A program made the position numbers and the translations under genes. Positions 10,740 to 22,619 of a DNA stretch of 64,000 nucleotides are shown one piece after another. This stretch comes from Alnus glutinosa (lineage: Eukaryota > Streptophyta > Magnoliopsida > Fagales > Betulaceae), in the NCBI RefSeq assembly GCF_958979055.1, contig NC_084886.1, positions 42,644,654 to 42,708,653 on the forward strand. Reading direction: 5' to 3'. The notes below the pieces were generated by a model, which saw nothing but the letters and a program-made list of their open reading frames with translations, searched no databases and was not told where the DNA came from. Positions within the stretch are counted from its first letter, which is position 1, and every line of letters starts with the position of its first letter.

Positions 10740-12064
10740 AGGGCCAGCCCGATATATTTTGGGGCTTTCAGCAAGAAGTTTAAGTGAGGCCTTTTATTCA
10801 AAATTAAATAATATTTAATACATTATTTTATTTAAAATTATATTTTTATTTAAAATTCATTCTTCTCGCTTTTTGGAATGCAAAATTACTTATTAAGTTT
10901 TTTTAACATTTCATTTTCTAACTCTTTTTCATGAACATCTTGTTCATTTATGTGTTTTTCAACTAAATTATCATTTATATTTCGTTTATTGCTAATAACA
11001 AATTTATTTAAAGATCTTTTTTGAGATTCAATTAATTTTTCTACTTTTTTTTTTTTTTTTTTTTTTTTTTAGTTTTTCACATCCATAAGCATATTTTCTA
11101 GTAGACATCTATAACTAAATGGGTTAAATACAATTCACCCCCCTGAAGTTGTCGACCATTTTCAATTTGGCTACCAAAGTTTAAAAAATTGCAATGTACC
11201 CCTCCAAAGTTGCAAAATTTTAAATGCAGGCACTCCATCTGGTTTGACCGTCAAACCAGACAGAATTTTGACCACTCCAAAACGATGTCGTTGTGCCCTT
11301 TTGAGGACACCCAACAGAAAGCTGACACATGTTCATTAAAAATAAAAAATTATAAAATCTAATAAAAATAAATAAAAATATATATTTATTTAAAAAAAAA
11401 AAAAATTTAAAAAAAGAAGGAAAATACTAAGGGGTGACTACCCAACCCTCTGGGATGGCCTTTGGCCAGCCCTAAAAGGAATTTAGGGGTGGCCCGAAGG
11501 CCACCCCTAGCCCCTAAGGGTGGCGCACAGCCACCCTTGGCACCAGGGAGTGGACGCGTGCCACCCTCGGCAACCTCTGGGGGTGGCCGCGGCCTCCCCC
11601 ATGGGCTAGAGGTGGCCCGAAGGCCACCTCCAGCTCCTGGGGGTGGCGCGCGGCCACCCCCGACACAAGGGAGTGGTCACGCGCCACCCCTGGCCACCAC
11701 TGGGGGTGGTGTGCGGCCACCCCCATTGACTGGGGGTGGCCAAGCCACCCCTAAAGGTTCTTTTTTTTCAAAAAAAACAATTATTTTTAAAAATTTGTAA
11801 TTTAACGCACAAAGTTTCTAAAAATTTTAATTCACCCCCTAAAAGGGCAAAACGACGTCATTTTGCCCTCACCAAAACGACGTCGTTTTGGAGTGGTTGT
11901 CAAACCAAACGGAGTGCTTGAATTTAAATTTTTTACAACTTTGGGGGGTACATTGTAATTTTTTAAACTTTGGTATCAAATTGAAAATGGCCGACAACTT
12001 CACGGGAGTGAATTGTATTTAACCCTAACTAAAAGTATTAACAAGTTAAATAAACACAATTTAT

Positions 12065-12132
<68 letters not shown>

Positions 12133-12483
12133 AAATAAATTAAAAAAATAGAACGATAAAACTTGATTTGTCAAAAATAGAATTCTCTTTAGTCTTTATG
12201 ATAGGATTATCTAACACTTTTAACTTGCACAAGGAAAGACAAATTATGTTTTTTTTGTTTTGGAAATAAATCTTCATTGATATTTCGTAATTGAGGCCTT
12301 CTTAATCTGGGACCATGCATTATATTAATGCCTTTATTGATTTTTATTTTATCATATTTTGGGACCTTATTAAAGTGTATTGATAGCAATTAAGACCTAT
12401 TTTTAAAAAAAATAATAAAAAATTTTATTAACAATTTTTTATTGGGAGCCTTAGGCAGCCGCCTAAGGCTCCAACCGGCCCTG
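10740..12483. mobile_element. hAT-like element (interrupted by a Mutator-like element)
   Basis: Begins CAGGGCCAGCCC and ends GGTTGGAGCC-type sequence on the opposite strand (plus strand ends CCAACCGGCCCTG). The flanks are GGCAAAAT (10732-10739) and GGAAAAAT (12484-12491), an 8-bp target duplication with one mismatch, as expected for hAT. The interior is AT-rich, includes GAGGCCTT and CCTTAGGCAGCCGCCTAAGG motifs near the ends and a long (AT)n run at about 12069-12128, and codes for no transposase. Without the nested insertion it would be about 830 bp. Confidence 0.8.
11121..12025. mobile_element. Mutator-like (MULE) non-autonomous element nested in the hAT element
   Basis: Long terminal inverted repeats: the left end begins GGGTTAAATACAATTCACCC, the right end is its reverse complement ending GTATTTAACCC, and pairing runs over 150 bp including CCACTCCAAAACGA. 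The flanks are TAACTAAAT (11112-11120) and TAACTAAAA (12026-12034), a 9-bp duplication with one mismatch, diagnostic of Mutator. The core (11440-11755) is a GC-rich array of GGTGGC/GCCACC words. It has open frames in several registers because of composition; I do not consider them genes. Confidence 0.9.
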
Positions 12484-13064
12484 GGAAAAATTTAATCTAG
12501 GCTTAACCAAATGGATCTTAATCACCCGATACCAAAGAACAAGTCGGTTCACTGGACGGTGAGTCGGTGACACAAAGTCAGCACAACTTTCTTCGCCGGG
12601 CCACGTTGGTTCCTCTCGACACTTCTCGCGAGCACCGGACGCATTATACTATTACCTTTTTAACCAAAAATGTATATAAATGTTTTGGGATCCTATGCGA
12701 CTGGAATCACGCACATCCTATGCTCACAACCATAACGTGTGAGACGTGGCTTCTATCAGATGGCTCCCATAAAAACAAAAAAAAAGATGCAAAATCGTTG
12801 TATTCTTAGTGGCAATCCACTAATACTAGATCCTTAATTGGACTATTAACATTTTAAAGAACTTTCTAAATTAAAATTATCTGTATTTGTTTTTTTAGAT
12901 TAACTTTTGAGTCCTCAACAACTTTATGATTTTCCGGTTGAAATTCATGCAAATTTTGTTTTTGAAGGTAAAATATTTTCTACAAGTGCTAAATGTGTGA
13001 CACATATGATCTGCGTCCGAGTGCTCATATATTAGACGTTCCACTTCACACCAAAAAAGAAAGC

Positions 13065-13241
13065 CACAATATTTATTTGCGTCTGCCTCTTTCCCTCTCT
13101 AGGAAGCTCTAGAAGTTGAGCACCTCTGTATTACTTCCTGAGCAGTTTCAGTCTTCTCAACACAAAGTGTTCTCGCAGCTTCCAATCCTATTCTCTATCT
13201 GCTCAGCGTGCTCCCATCTCTCTTCGTCGCCGCTCTAAGCA
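13065..13241 (+). other. Possible 5' UTR exon of the HSP70-8-like pseudogene
   Basis: A C/T-rich stretch ending CTCTAAGCA followed by GTAAGTCTC, a strong donor. The acceptor that would pair with it is the TTTCTAAATGCAG just before the HSP70-8 ATG at 18205, about 5 kb downstream, and the intervening DNA is filled with transposon debris. A GGAAGCTCTAGAAG word at about 13100 resembles a degenerate heat-shock element. The assignment is inference from order and splice signals. Confidence 0.4.
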
Positions 13242-13809
13242 GTAAGTCTCTCGTTCCCTTTACCGCATTTTGCCTCTAACTCTTAGTTCACTGACATAGT
13301 CCTTTGCCTTTTCTAGTTGTTCATGGTACTGAGAGTATAATTGTTTCACGATCTCTTTTGCTATCTTACTTTGATACCCAATAACTATACCATCATATGC
13401 GAAAGTGGGTTGGTTCTGTTTTAGAGTAATGCTTGTTGTGTGTGTGTTGCCGTGTTGGTTCTCTATCAATTCGTTGGGGAGCCAAAAGTACTTAAAGGTG
13501 TTTGTGGAAAGACCTGCATGAACTGTATTTTTCCAAATTCTTTGCTTTGGAAGCTCTTTAGAATTGGAGGTCTTCTTGGTCTAGAAGGGTTGTGGCATAT
13601 TGAATGTTAGAATATTAATTAAATTCATCCGTTCTTGTTGTAGTGTATCCAATTTTCTGAATGTATTTTTGATTAAAAATGAATTTTAATGATGATTTAG
13701 ATTAATGGAAATGAATTGAAAATGGAAGTATTCCTGAAATTGGGTAAGTTAAGTTTGTATGCTACTGTACCATTTTTTTGCATAATCAGAAATAGGCCAA
13801 AAAATATTG

Positions 13810-14450
13810 GGAAAAGTTTTAAGATTTTCCACATGGCCACTGATTTTTGACGATATGGCTACAAGGGAGGCAAACCTAGTCTCCCACCTGAAACTCTCGT
13901 TCTGTTATATGCTTGTCTGCTTGTACTTTCGTTCTGTTTTGAGCTTGCTGCAAGTTTTCTTTTAATATGTTGATGATCTTGTTTTGGTCTCTTAATTGCT
14001 GGTCTACTGCCATAGGCAACCAAGTACTCCATTCCTTTAGTTTAGTCCCTGCATAGTATCTCAAGTACCCCTCTACACACTTGTTTAGTACTTTTGTTTG
14101 TCCATCCGTTTAAGGGTGGTAAATAGAATATATGCTTAAGTAAATGAACTTGTGAACATAGGATTCCTGTCCGACATAATAGTTTTAGGCATTCCGTGCA
14201 ACTGCAAAACATTTGCCAAAAAGACTTGAGCCACCTTTGATGCTATATTAGGGTGAGACGGGTATGGAGTGCTCATACTTTGAAAACTTGTCTATAACCA
14301 CAAACATCACACTATACTTGTGAGACAAAGGTTTATAGGTAAACCCTTGATGAAATCCATAGAGATATCTGTCCAATGGACACTTGATCAGGTATAGGCA
14401 ATGGTTGTAGTAACCTTTTGGGTGAACATTCTCTCTTGATTTTGTAGGTG
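13810..14450 (-). mobile_element. Ty3/gypsy integrase fragment (degenerate)
   Basis: On the minus strand, in mixed frames, one reads QISMDFIKGL-like and VVIDKFSKY sequence, ASKVAQVFLANVLQLHGMPK, TIMSDRNPMFTSSF, then EGYLRYYAGTKLKEW, VDQQLRDQNKIINILKENLQ and QADKHITEREFQVGD, and finally QPYRQKSVA with a stop replacing its Gln. This is the integrase core and the start of its C-terminal domain from a gypsy polyprotein. Frameshifts and stops show it is dead. It lies antisense within the presumed leader intron of the HSP70-8 pseudogene. Confidence 0.85.
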
Positions 14451-15654
14451 CTCTGATAAGCTTAAAAAAGCACTTGGTTGTTCCTCATTGCAAAATAAAA
14501 TGGAAGATTGTTGGTAGCCTCTAGACAAAAGATAAACGTCAATAATTCCAAACTAGGAATCGATTTTGGTGCAGAAATGACCCAAGAAAACATGGTGGTG
14601 ACCTTATTTTTACTGAATGGAATCTCTTTTGTGGTGTTAATGATCAAAGTAATCTATTATGAGCCTTTGCTTCCACCATGGCAAAAAAATGCCTACTTAT
14701 AAGTGAGGGGCACTAGTGCACCAAGCAAGAAAACGGCTGAATTGACTGTCTAACTCTTGCAATCAATGAAAATTTCATTTGCCTTAGTAAGCTAGCTTTG
14801 TAAGCTAAGCAAGCCCAGTTTTCTTGCATCATAACTTCTATTGGAGAACTTATTATTTTGGATTAAAAATCCTAGTAGGTTTAACATATCCCTATGTTTT
14901 GTCCTCCTATCTTAACAAACTTTAGATTGGGGAAAGTGAATTTTTTTAGTTATGAATTGTATGGTTGGTTCCGTGCTTGTTAAATCAGATGATGAATCTG
15001 ATTTCTCTGTCTGGCACTTACAGTCATACATAACTATGTCTATGAAGATTGTGTTATACCTTGTTTGTGCTTCATGTTCTAAATGGTTGTTTGTTGCTGT
15101 GTTGGTGATAAGTCTTGAATTATTCTATTCAAGACCCCTTAATTTACATTTGTTATGCCTAGTTTGTGTTGTAAATATAACGTTTTGTTGTAGTTTTGTG
15201 TTTTGTCTTATTTTCAGGTCTTAGTTGAAATATAGTTCAAAACACTTGAATTAGACCTAAAAATATATCAAGGGTGATTTGGTCATTTCCAGAGTTCAAA
15301 GTTGCTCATGCCAAGTGAAGAATCGGCTAAGGCAAATAGATCGATCGACTTTATAATCGATCGATCGAATCATCAATCAAAGAAAAATCGATCGTGCCAG
15401 ATGCGATCGATCGAGACAGGGCAACCACGAATGCGATTGAACGAAATGAGATCGATCGACTTTATAATCGATCGATCGAATTTGGATATTTTCGGAACAA
15501 TCTGGAACAATGTTGACATGTCACTCTTCCTTGATATTTTAAATATCTTAGATATTTCCTAGATATTTCATAGATATTTTTTAGATATTTTTAGATATTT
15601 TCAGATATTTCAAAAATATCTTAGATATTTCCAAAACATATTAGATATTTCCAA

Positions 15655-15745
15655 ATATCTCTTATCTTATCCTATCATATCCTATCCTATCTTATCATAT
15701 CCTATCCTATCCTATCATATCCTATCTTATCTTATCTTATCTCTT
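15655..15745. repeat. TATCCTATC / TATCTTATC microsatellite-like array
   Basis: Irregular tandem copies of TATCTTATCC and TATCCTATCA, preceded at 15535-15655 by irregular GATATTT repeats. It lies in the presumed LTR. Confidence 0.8.
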
Positions 15746-16497
15746 AGCTTATCTCTTCTTTAGATTTTATTTTGTAAATCTCATCCTCTATATATATGAG
15801 GCATGGGTGAGAGTAATAGGCATGCATCTTCTTGGGACTTTCATTTTCTCAGGTGTATTTTCTTAGTTAATTTTAATGCTTTTCATTTCTTTTATGTAAT
15901 CCGAATTCCATATTTTCAATATATTGTTTTTAGTTTATTTTGATCGTGTTTCTTTATTATTTTTTATGCTTAAATTAGTTTACTTCATGTCTAGCTAAAT
16001 TAGTTCTTAGGGTTTGATCAAAATCCTTTCCAAAAACCATGAAGTGTTCTTGATGCTCTTGAGATTTTCTTAATATGTTGATGATTGTGTAAGGCTAGAG
16101 GATTGCAAAACCCATGCTAAAAGGTTTTTTTTTCAATATTTCAATCCATTTATTCATGAAAAAGAGTCATGCTTGTCTATGAGTTTTCTTGGATTCATGA
16201 GTAAAATCAACATTTTTGAAAGAGAATGATGTCTTGTGCAATGATGCTTTTTGACATAATGTGTGTTTTCTCATTAGAGTCACCTTATAAGGTATACTAG
16301 GGAATATCGGTCGTTTCACACATTTGGTAGTTTAAACCGTTTTTCAATTATAGTGTAACTTTTACGTGATGCGTTCGGTGTAAAACTAGATACCTTATCA
16401 TTGTGGCCTAACTAGGGTTTTCATATATTGTGTATGCTTATTAGAATGTGTTGTAGAGTAGTAAGTTAAGGAGCATTAATCACTCTGCACCTTTCGT

Positions 16498-17674
16498 TAG
16501 GGGTGAGCATGGGGCGGGGGGGGGGGGGGGGCGGGGGGGCGGGTTTCCCCCTTTTTTGGCCCCGCCCCGCACACATGCGGGTTCTCAAATTTACACCCGC
16601 AAACCGCATAAAATCAGTGACATCCGTGCGGGGCGGGGGTGGGTGACTCGGGGCGGGGGATGCGGGGTTTGCAGGTTGTGCGGGTATCCCCGATTCAAGC
16701 CAAAACATGAGAAAAATCAATTTGAGGCTAGATTCAATACCAAACATACACAAGCAGTGATAATTATTTCCAGTATATGTTGCGTATAAGAGGAACCCAC
16801 AACAGCAAGTGAGCAACAACAAGAAGAACATTCTTGAACTCACCTCCTCATCCTCTGTATCAGCAAGACTACTTGGAAGTTCGTAATGCTTTGTTTACCC
16901 ATAGGCCACTGAACCGGCGGAGCCAGCGAAGATGGGAAGTTGGGAATGATTGATCGAGGCTGTGGGCTGTGGTGCTGTGCGGCACTGCAGCAGTGCGGCT
17001 TAGGGGAAGAAAACAGAAGATGAAGTTAGGGTTTTTTTTTGGACAATTGCGTTTTTAGTATTTAGGCTAAACGCACCGTATGAGTATTTAGGCTAAACGC
17101 ACCGTTTGGAATAGGGAGTGTAATGAGTAACAGCTGTATCACACTTTAAAAAATACTACAACCTGCATGCGGCACGTGGTCCACTAGTCTTCGGCTCTTC
17201 ATCTTCCAGATTCTTCCTCTTCTCTTCTTTTCGTTTTAGGTTTCACCATTTCAGCTTCGGTTCTTCTTTTCCTTTCTTCTTTTCGCAAATCCTCCCGGTT
17301 CCAGTCCTCCTCCATTCCGTCGTCCTCCTTCATTAGTAACGAAGATGAAGAGAAGAGGAAGATGAAGACCTAGAAGAGGAAGAAAAGAAGAGAAACATGA
17401 AAATGGGGGTGCGGCTGCGGCTGCGGCGCGCTAGGGTTAAGGAAGGGGGTAGGGTTTTTTTAATTAAATATATAATTTGTGCGGGTAGGGGCGGTGCGGG
17501 GCGGGTCCCCGGCTTCTTTCAAATGGTCCCCCCCGCAACCCGCACCACACCGTGCGGGGGGCCCAAAAACAGGCCCGTGGCCCGCACCATGGGTGCGGTT
17601 TTCCTGCTTGATGGGGCGGGGCGGGGCGGGTGTTGCGGTTTGGGGCGGGTATTGCGGTTTTCTGCTCACTCCTA
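16498..17674. mobile_element. hAT element with G/C-rich subterminal repeats, exact 8-bp duplication
   Basis: Begins TAGGGGTGAGCA and ends TGCTCACTCCTA. Both flanks are CCTTTCGT (16490-16497 and 17675-17682), a perfect 8-bp duplication typical of hAT. About 160-180 bp inside each end is packed with GGGGCGGG and CCCGCAC words, including a pure G run at 16516-16531. The middle (16780-17400) has gene-like base composition but shows no transposase and no protein I recognise. It is inserted in the gypsy LTR remnant. Confidence 0.92.
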
Positions 17675-18204
17675 CCTTTCGTAGTGTAAATGTTTTTCAA
17701 TTATAGACTAATCTTTACGTGGAGTTGATTAATGTAAAACTATGTGCTTTATAACTACGTCTTAACAAAAGTGTTTTCATGTTGAGGTCGTCGTAATGGT
17801 TGACGCCCATTACGCGCTCATATCATGTATGTTAGGAAGATCCATATAGACTTTAAGCATTTCATTGTTGAGGATTGGACAAGATCAATACCCTAAGTTT
17901 TTCTCTTAATTTGTTTTCATTTTCCGCTATCATTCCTTCACTTTATTGTTGTAGCTTCAATTCTACAACCCTTGCTTTTATTTTTATCTTTAAGTTAAGT
18001 TAGATACGCTCTTTAATATTCCGTTACGCAAAACAACCAATAATCTCTGTGATTCGATCACCCTTACTATAGTACAATCGATACGTACTATTGCGAGCGG
18101 TAAACTTATAAATTTAAAATCCACGTAGCCGCTTGGCGCGCTACCAGTTTGATTGTTCGAGTGTTAAGCAAGAGCTTCATCCTTTTATTTTTCTAAATGC
18201 AGGA

Positions 18205-19922
18205 ATGTCTGAACCAGCATACACTGTGGCATGTGATAGTGAAACCACAGGAGAGGAGAAAACTTCTTCTACTTTTCCAGAAATTGCAATTGGAATTGAC
18301 ATTGGCACTTCACAATGCAGTGTTGCAATTTGGAATGGCTCCCAAGTAGAGCTTCTTAAAAATACTAGAAACCAAAAATTGATGCAATCATATGTCACCT
18401 TAAAAAATGATGTCCCTTTGGGGGGTATCAGCAATCAACTCTCCCATGAACAGGAAATGTTATCTGGAGCAGCAATATTCAACATGAAACGCTTAATTGG
18501 TAGGGTTGACACTAATCCAGTTGTTCATGCAAGCAAAAGCCTCCCATTTTTGGTACAAACATTGGACATTGGTGTCTGACCATTTATCGCAACCTTGGTT
18601 AACAACGTCTGGAGATCCACCACTCATGAAGAAGTCCTGGCAATATTTCTGGTGGAGTTAAGAGCAATGGCTAAAGTTGCGTTAAAGCGGCCCATAAGAA
18701 ATGTTGTTCTGACCATTCCTGTTTCATTTAGTGGCTTCCAGGTGACCCGGATTGAACGAGCTTGTGTCATGGCTGGCCTTCATGTCCTAAGACTGATGCC
18801 TGAACCAACAGCTGTGGCACTGTTATATGCACAGCAGCAGCAACAGCCTATACATGACAATATGGGCAGTGGAAGTGAGAAGATTGCACTCATATTCAAT
18901 ATGGGTGCTGGCTATTATGATGTAGCTGTTACTGCTACAGCTGGAGGAGTTTCGCAAATAAAAGCCTTGGCAGGAAGTCCTATAGGAGGTGAAGACATGC
19001 TTCAAAATATGATGCGTCATCTGTTGCCTGATTCAGAGATCCTCTTCTCAAACCATGGAATCAGCGAGATCAAATCGATGAGATTGCTTCAAGTAGCAAC
19101 CCAGGATGCAATCCACAAGCTCTGCTACTAGACCAGTGTCCAAATCGATGTTGACTTAGGAAATGGGTCAAAAATATGTAAGGTTGTGGACCAGGAGGAA
19201 TTTGAGGCAATCAACAAAAAGGTGTTTGAGAAGTGCGAGAGCCTCATAATCAAATGCTTGCGTGATGCCAAGGGAGAACCTAAAGATGTGGCTGACATAA
19301 TTGCCGTAGGCGGATGTTCATATATTCCAAAAATAAGGAATCTTCTCATGAGTATATGTAAAAAACGGGAGCTTTACAAAGGGATGAACCCACTGGAAGC
19401 TGCTGTCTGTGGGGCAGCACTAGAGGGAGCAGTGGCTTCAGGTGTCAATGATCCTTTTGGGAATTTGGACCTGTTAACCATTCAAGTCAACCTCTTGCCA
19501 TTGGGATTCGAGCTGATGGAAACAATTTTGTACCCATTATACCTACAAACACTACAATGCCAGCACGGAAAGAGCTGGTTTTCACAACTGTTCGTGATAA
19601 TCAAACTGAGGCGCTGATTGTTGTATATGAAGGTGAAGAGAAGAATGTGGAAGAGAACCATCTGCTGGGCTATTTCAAGATCATAGGTATTCCACCAGCT
19701 CCCAGGGGAGTTCCAGAGATAAATGTGTGCATGGACATTGATGCCTCAAATGTGCTGAGAGTTCTGGCTGGGGTTGTACTACCAGGATCTCAACATCCTG
19801 CAATTCCTTTCATGGAACTCAGGATACCAACAGTTGATGATGGGCATGGCTGGTGTGCCGAAGCTCTAAACAGAACTTATGGATCTAGTTTGGGCATGGT
19901 TACAGTTCAGAAGAAGATATAG
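18205..19922 (+). pseudogene. HSP70-8-like heat-shock protein 70, lightly disabled
   Basis: The ATG at 18205 opens MSEPAYTVACDSETTGEEK and then FPEIAIGIDIGTSQCSVAIW, the ATPase phosphate-1 signature, closely matching plant HSP70-8 (the short, divergent HSP70 class). Alignment runs to the natural stop at 19920-19922 (end VDDGHGWCAEALN...QKKI), about 572 residues. Three lesions break it: TGA at 18577-18579 where Arg is expected (DIGV*PFIA); TAG at 19129-19131 (KLCY*TSVQIDVDLG); and a one-base deletion near 19486-19492, after which the correct frame resumes as PLAIGIRADGNNFVPIIP. Everything between is well conserved, including MPEPTAVALLYAQQQQ and GGCSYIPKIRNLL. It starts directly after an acceptor AG. 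Either a young pseudogene or, less likely, errors in the sequence. Confidence 0.92.
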
Positions 19923-20570
19923 TGGTGAGATGTAAAAATTTAATCTCATTGTATATTTCGTTACTGTGCTTTTTTATGTTTCTAGTGATCCTGAACAGAA
20001 TAAATTTTCAGTAAGGACGGTTGTAAGGTGATACATTTCATACTTCTATGCTGAGTTTGTTCGTGAACAGTTGTAATTATCTTAGCTACTTCTATGCTGG
20101 CTACATAAATGTGGACTTCAATAAATGTGAACAATTGTAAGGTGATGCTTTGTTACCATGCTGAGTTTGTTTGTGTTATGATTTTGGTGTAACTTTACAT
20201 TTTCTGTATTATTATTGACAGGTTCGTGGTTAATGATTCATTATTCTATTATCGTGATTACTGAAAGCATGCGACTGCAGTCTGCAGTGCAGCCATCTTT
20301 GTAGGATTTTTGAAGTTAATTTAGCATTGTTTGTTATGCTTTACAGTTGCAATAATGAATCTGATTAAAATCACACCATTTTTCTTCAATTACTAGATAT
20401 GCAATTAATGTGGAGATGTTGAGGATTTACTAGCTAGCAAAGAACACTGTGATAAGTTTAGGTTCTTTAATTACCAATTGTGCAGTTAATGTAGAGATGT
20501 TGAGGATTTGCTCGCTAGCAAAGAATAATGGCAAAAATCATCTCTTACCATCCTCCAGAACCTCCTCGGC
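19923..20570. repeat. Small imperfect duplications between HSP70-8 pseudogene and GH17 gene
   Basis: GGAGATGTTGAGGATTTACT at about 20411 recurs as AGAGATGTTGAGGATTTGCT at about 20491, each followed by AGCTAGCAAAGAA or CGCTAGCAAAGAA. A CTTCTATGCTG word also recurs near 20045 and 20089. Otherwise no gene or recognisable element was seen here. Confidence 0.6.
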
Positions 20571-20576
20571 TCTATC

Positions 20577-20583
20577 TATATAA
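20577..20583 (+). promoter_or_regulatory. TATA box, GH17 gene
   Basis: CTCTATCTATATAAGCAG gives a good TATATAA about 520 bp before the ATG at 21101. The leader would be long and may contain an intron; no leader splice sites were fixed. Confidence 0.5.
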
Positions 20584-21100
20584 GCAGTACAAGTAAGTGT
20601 CTTAACTTTTACCAGAAAGCAGAGTTCAATACAGCGTGGTACTCTTCTTTAGAAATTTTCTTTAGTTGGTAGATGTGTTTACAATAATAGTGTATATAGG
20701 CACATGGTTGCTCTCACTTTTTTTCATTTTATTATCCCATTATCTTACAGTTCTTTTTTCTTCCAAATTGTAATTTAGTTATTCTGCTCTGTGGCTATGA
20801 ATGATCTAGACATTGTATACACCACATGCATAGGGTGCTTATGGTGCTACCTCCCCGAATCCAGAATAATGTTGTTTTACATTTCAAGTGTGAATTTGAA
20901 TACAAACTAGAGTTCGTTAAATCCCTGAGCACTAAAGTTATTCTTATTTTCTTTCATCCTTTCCTTTTTGCATTTGTTTGGGGCAAGGCCCAAGGGGGGG
21001 AGGTGGGATTGAGGTTACCTCCAACATCAAAGTATGAGTTATGTTTTACCAGATTACATATTGATCTGTGTTTTTACAATAATGCATAGGAAATCACTAG

Positions 21101-22369
21101 ATGAAGATCACGCCTGCATCAATAATATGGATCACAGTATTATCAATTGCTGTTTTCCACCACTCCATGGTCTTTGGTGAGTAGTTCCACCTCGTCAATT
21201 TAATAGCCAAAAAAATTGAATCAATGAGTGTTTGTAAGATGCCCCTGAATATTTATGGTCAGTTCATTTGAGCTAACTTCTTGTTTTTAGCTGTTGATAC
21301 AACGCATTTCGACCTAAAGCTAAACTTCTCCATTGTGTAAATGATTCTGATACATTCTTTCTACGGTTTTAATCTCAAAGAAAATCTTGCAGGTGGTGAT
21401 ATTGGGATAAATTATGGAAGAAATGGGAATGATCTCTCATCCCCAAAAGCTGTAGTTGATTTTCTTACTAAGAATCTAAACTATGCTATCCCACTGGTCC
21501 GGCTTTTTTATGCTAATCTTGAAGTTCTAGAAGCATTGAGGGGCACCAATTTGGTTGTAACTGTTGGGGTCACAAATGAGAAGCTCACCCACATAGCATC
21601 AAGCCAAGATGCTGCCAATAGCTGGGTTAACGACCACATCAAATCATTCATCGGCCCTAACGGTGTCAGGTTCCGTTATATTGTTGTTGGCAACAACGCT
21701 ATCCCGGGCATTGTCGTGTCATCTGTCCCTCTGGCCATGGAAAATATCTACCAAGCACTAAAAGCAGCAGGGTTATCAGATCATATTAAAGTTACGACAG
21801 CGCTAGCACCTAATGCTCTAGAGCCTCTAAGCAAGTCATACCCTCCATCCAATGGCACATTTTGTGCTGCGGTTGCCAACATCATGTACAAAGTGTCTTG
21901 CTTTGTATATGGTATAGGCTCTCCACTTTTGATCAATGTGTACCCTTACTTTGCCTTTGTCTCGGACCCAATCCTCATCTCACTAGAGTATGCTTCATTT
22001 CAGTGTCAAAAGCCGGTGCTTATAGACAGTAATTATGAGTACTACAACCTCTTTGATGCCATGGTGGATGCTTTTGTTGCAGCAATGGCAAGGGCAGTGG
22101 GGAAGGAGGATGTCAAAATTGTGGTTTCTGAAACTGGCTGGCCAACTGAGGGTAATGAGCCTTACACAAGCATTGCTAATGCCAACATCTATAACAGCAA
22201 TCTAAGGAAGCATGTTATAGAAAGTGGGCGCACCCCACGAAGGGCGGACTTGAATTTGGAAGCCTACGTATCTTCAATGTTCAACGAGAACCAAAAACCT
22301 AATCCAGTTGAACGATACTTTGGTGCTTTTTATCCAAACCTTATTGATGTATACCGATTATGGCGTTGA
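21101..22369 (+). CDS. GH17 glucan endo-1,3-beta-glucosidase-like protein, altered active site
   Basis: The family cleaves beta-1,3-glucan (callose, fungal wall), usually secreted. Two exons, 21101-21176 and 21393-22369, GT-AG, joined within a Gly codon; 350 residues, the normal length of plant GH17. The first exon is a signal peptide (MKITPASIIWITVLSIAVFH). The mature protein opens GDIGINYGRNGNDL, then FRYIVVGNNAIPG, NVYPYFAFVSDP, LFDAMVDAFVAAM and VVSETGWPTEG. Glu272 in ETGWP is the family nucleophile. The proton-donor Glu of the usual VGNE motif is replaced by Asn127 (VGNN, codon 21695-21697), so hydrolysis may be lost. The C-terminus lacks the long extension or GPI tail of some relatives. 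The frame is otherwise intact. It lies 1.2 kb downstream of the HSP70-8 pseudogene. Confidence 0.93.
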
Positions 22370-22619
22370 ACTCAGCAACTTTGAATTATGGATAACTTTG
22401 AAAATTGAACATTCTATATTTCTATCTGATGGATGCTAGGAAGGCTTACTAAATTGGGAAGTGACAAAAGAATCAATTACAAAGGTTTATTTTAGTAAGA
22501 AATTAAGACTCTTAACTAAGGTTTATTTGAGAAATAAGATTTTTCTTAATGATACATTGTTATGTGAGGAAAATATTCTATTATTTTGAGTAAATAGATT
22601 TTCTTTTCTTATAAGGATG

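Larger units (their letters stand above)
15230..18147 (+). mobile_element. Gypsy-type LTR / untranslated remnant, interrupted by a hAT element
   Basis: Noncoding sequence with plant gypsy LTR character: GATCGATCGA-rich direct repeats (15336-15480), a TATCCTATC array, a TATA-like CTATATATATGAGG (15787), and a distal part with GTGATTCGATCACC and TACTATTGCGAGCGG, ending in ATCCACGTAGCCGCTTGGCG, which resembles the LTR-end/primer-site region of gypsy elements. An 1177-bp hAT element splits it. Second LTR, coding region and target duplication were not found, so the borders are approximate. Confidence 0.5.

Noticed and set aside
11462-11800. Proline/glycine-rich frames on both strands
   Set aside because: They arise from the GC-rich GGTGGC array inside a Mutator-like element and are open on both strands, which indicates composition rather than coding.
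17397-17706. Several overlapping frames in both directions
   Set aside because: They lie in the G/C-rich subterminal repeats of a hAT element and have no protein-like features.
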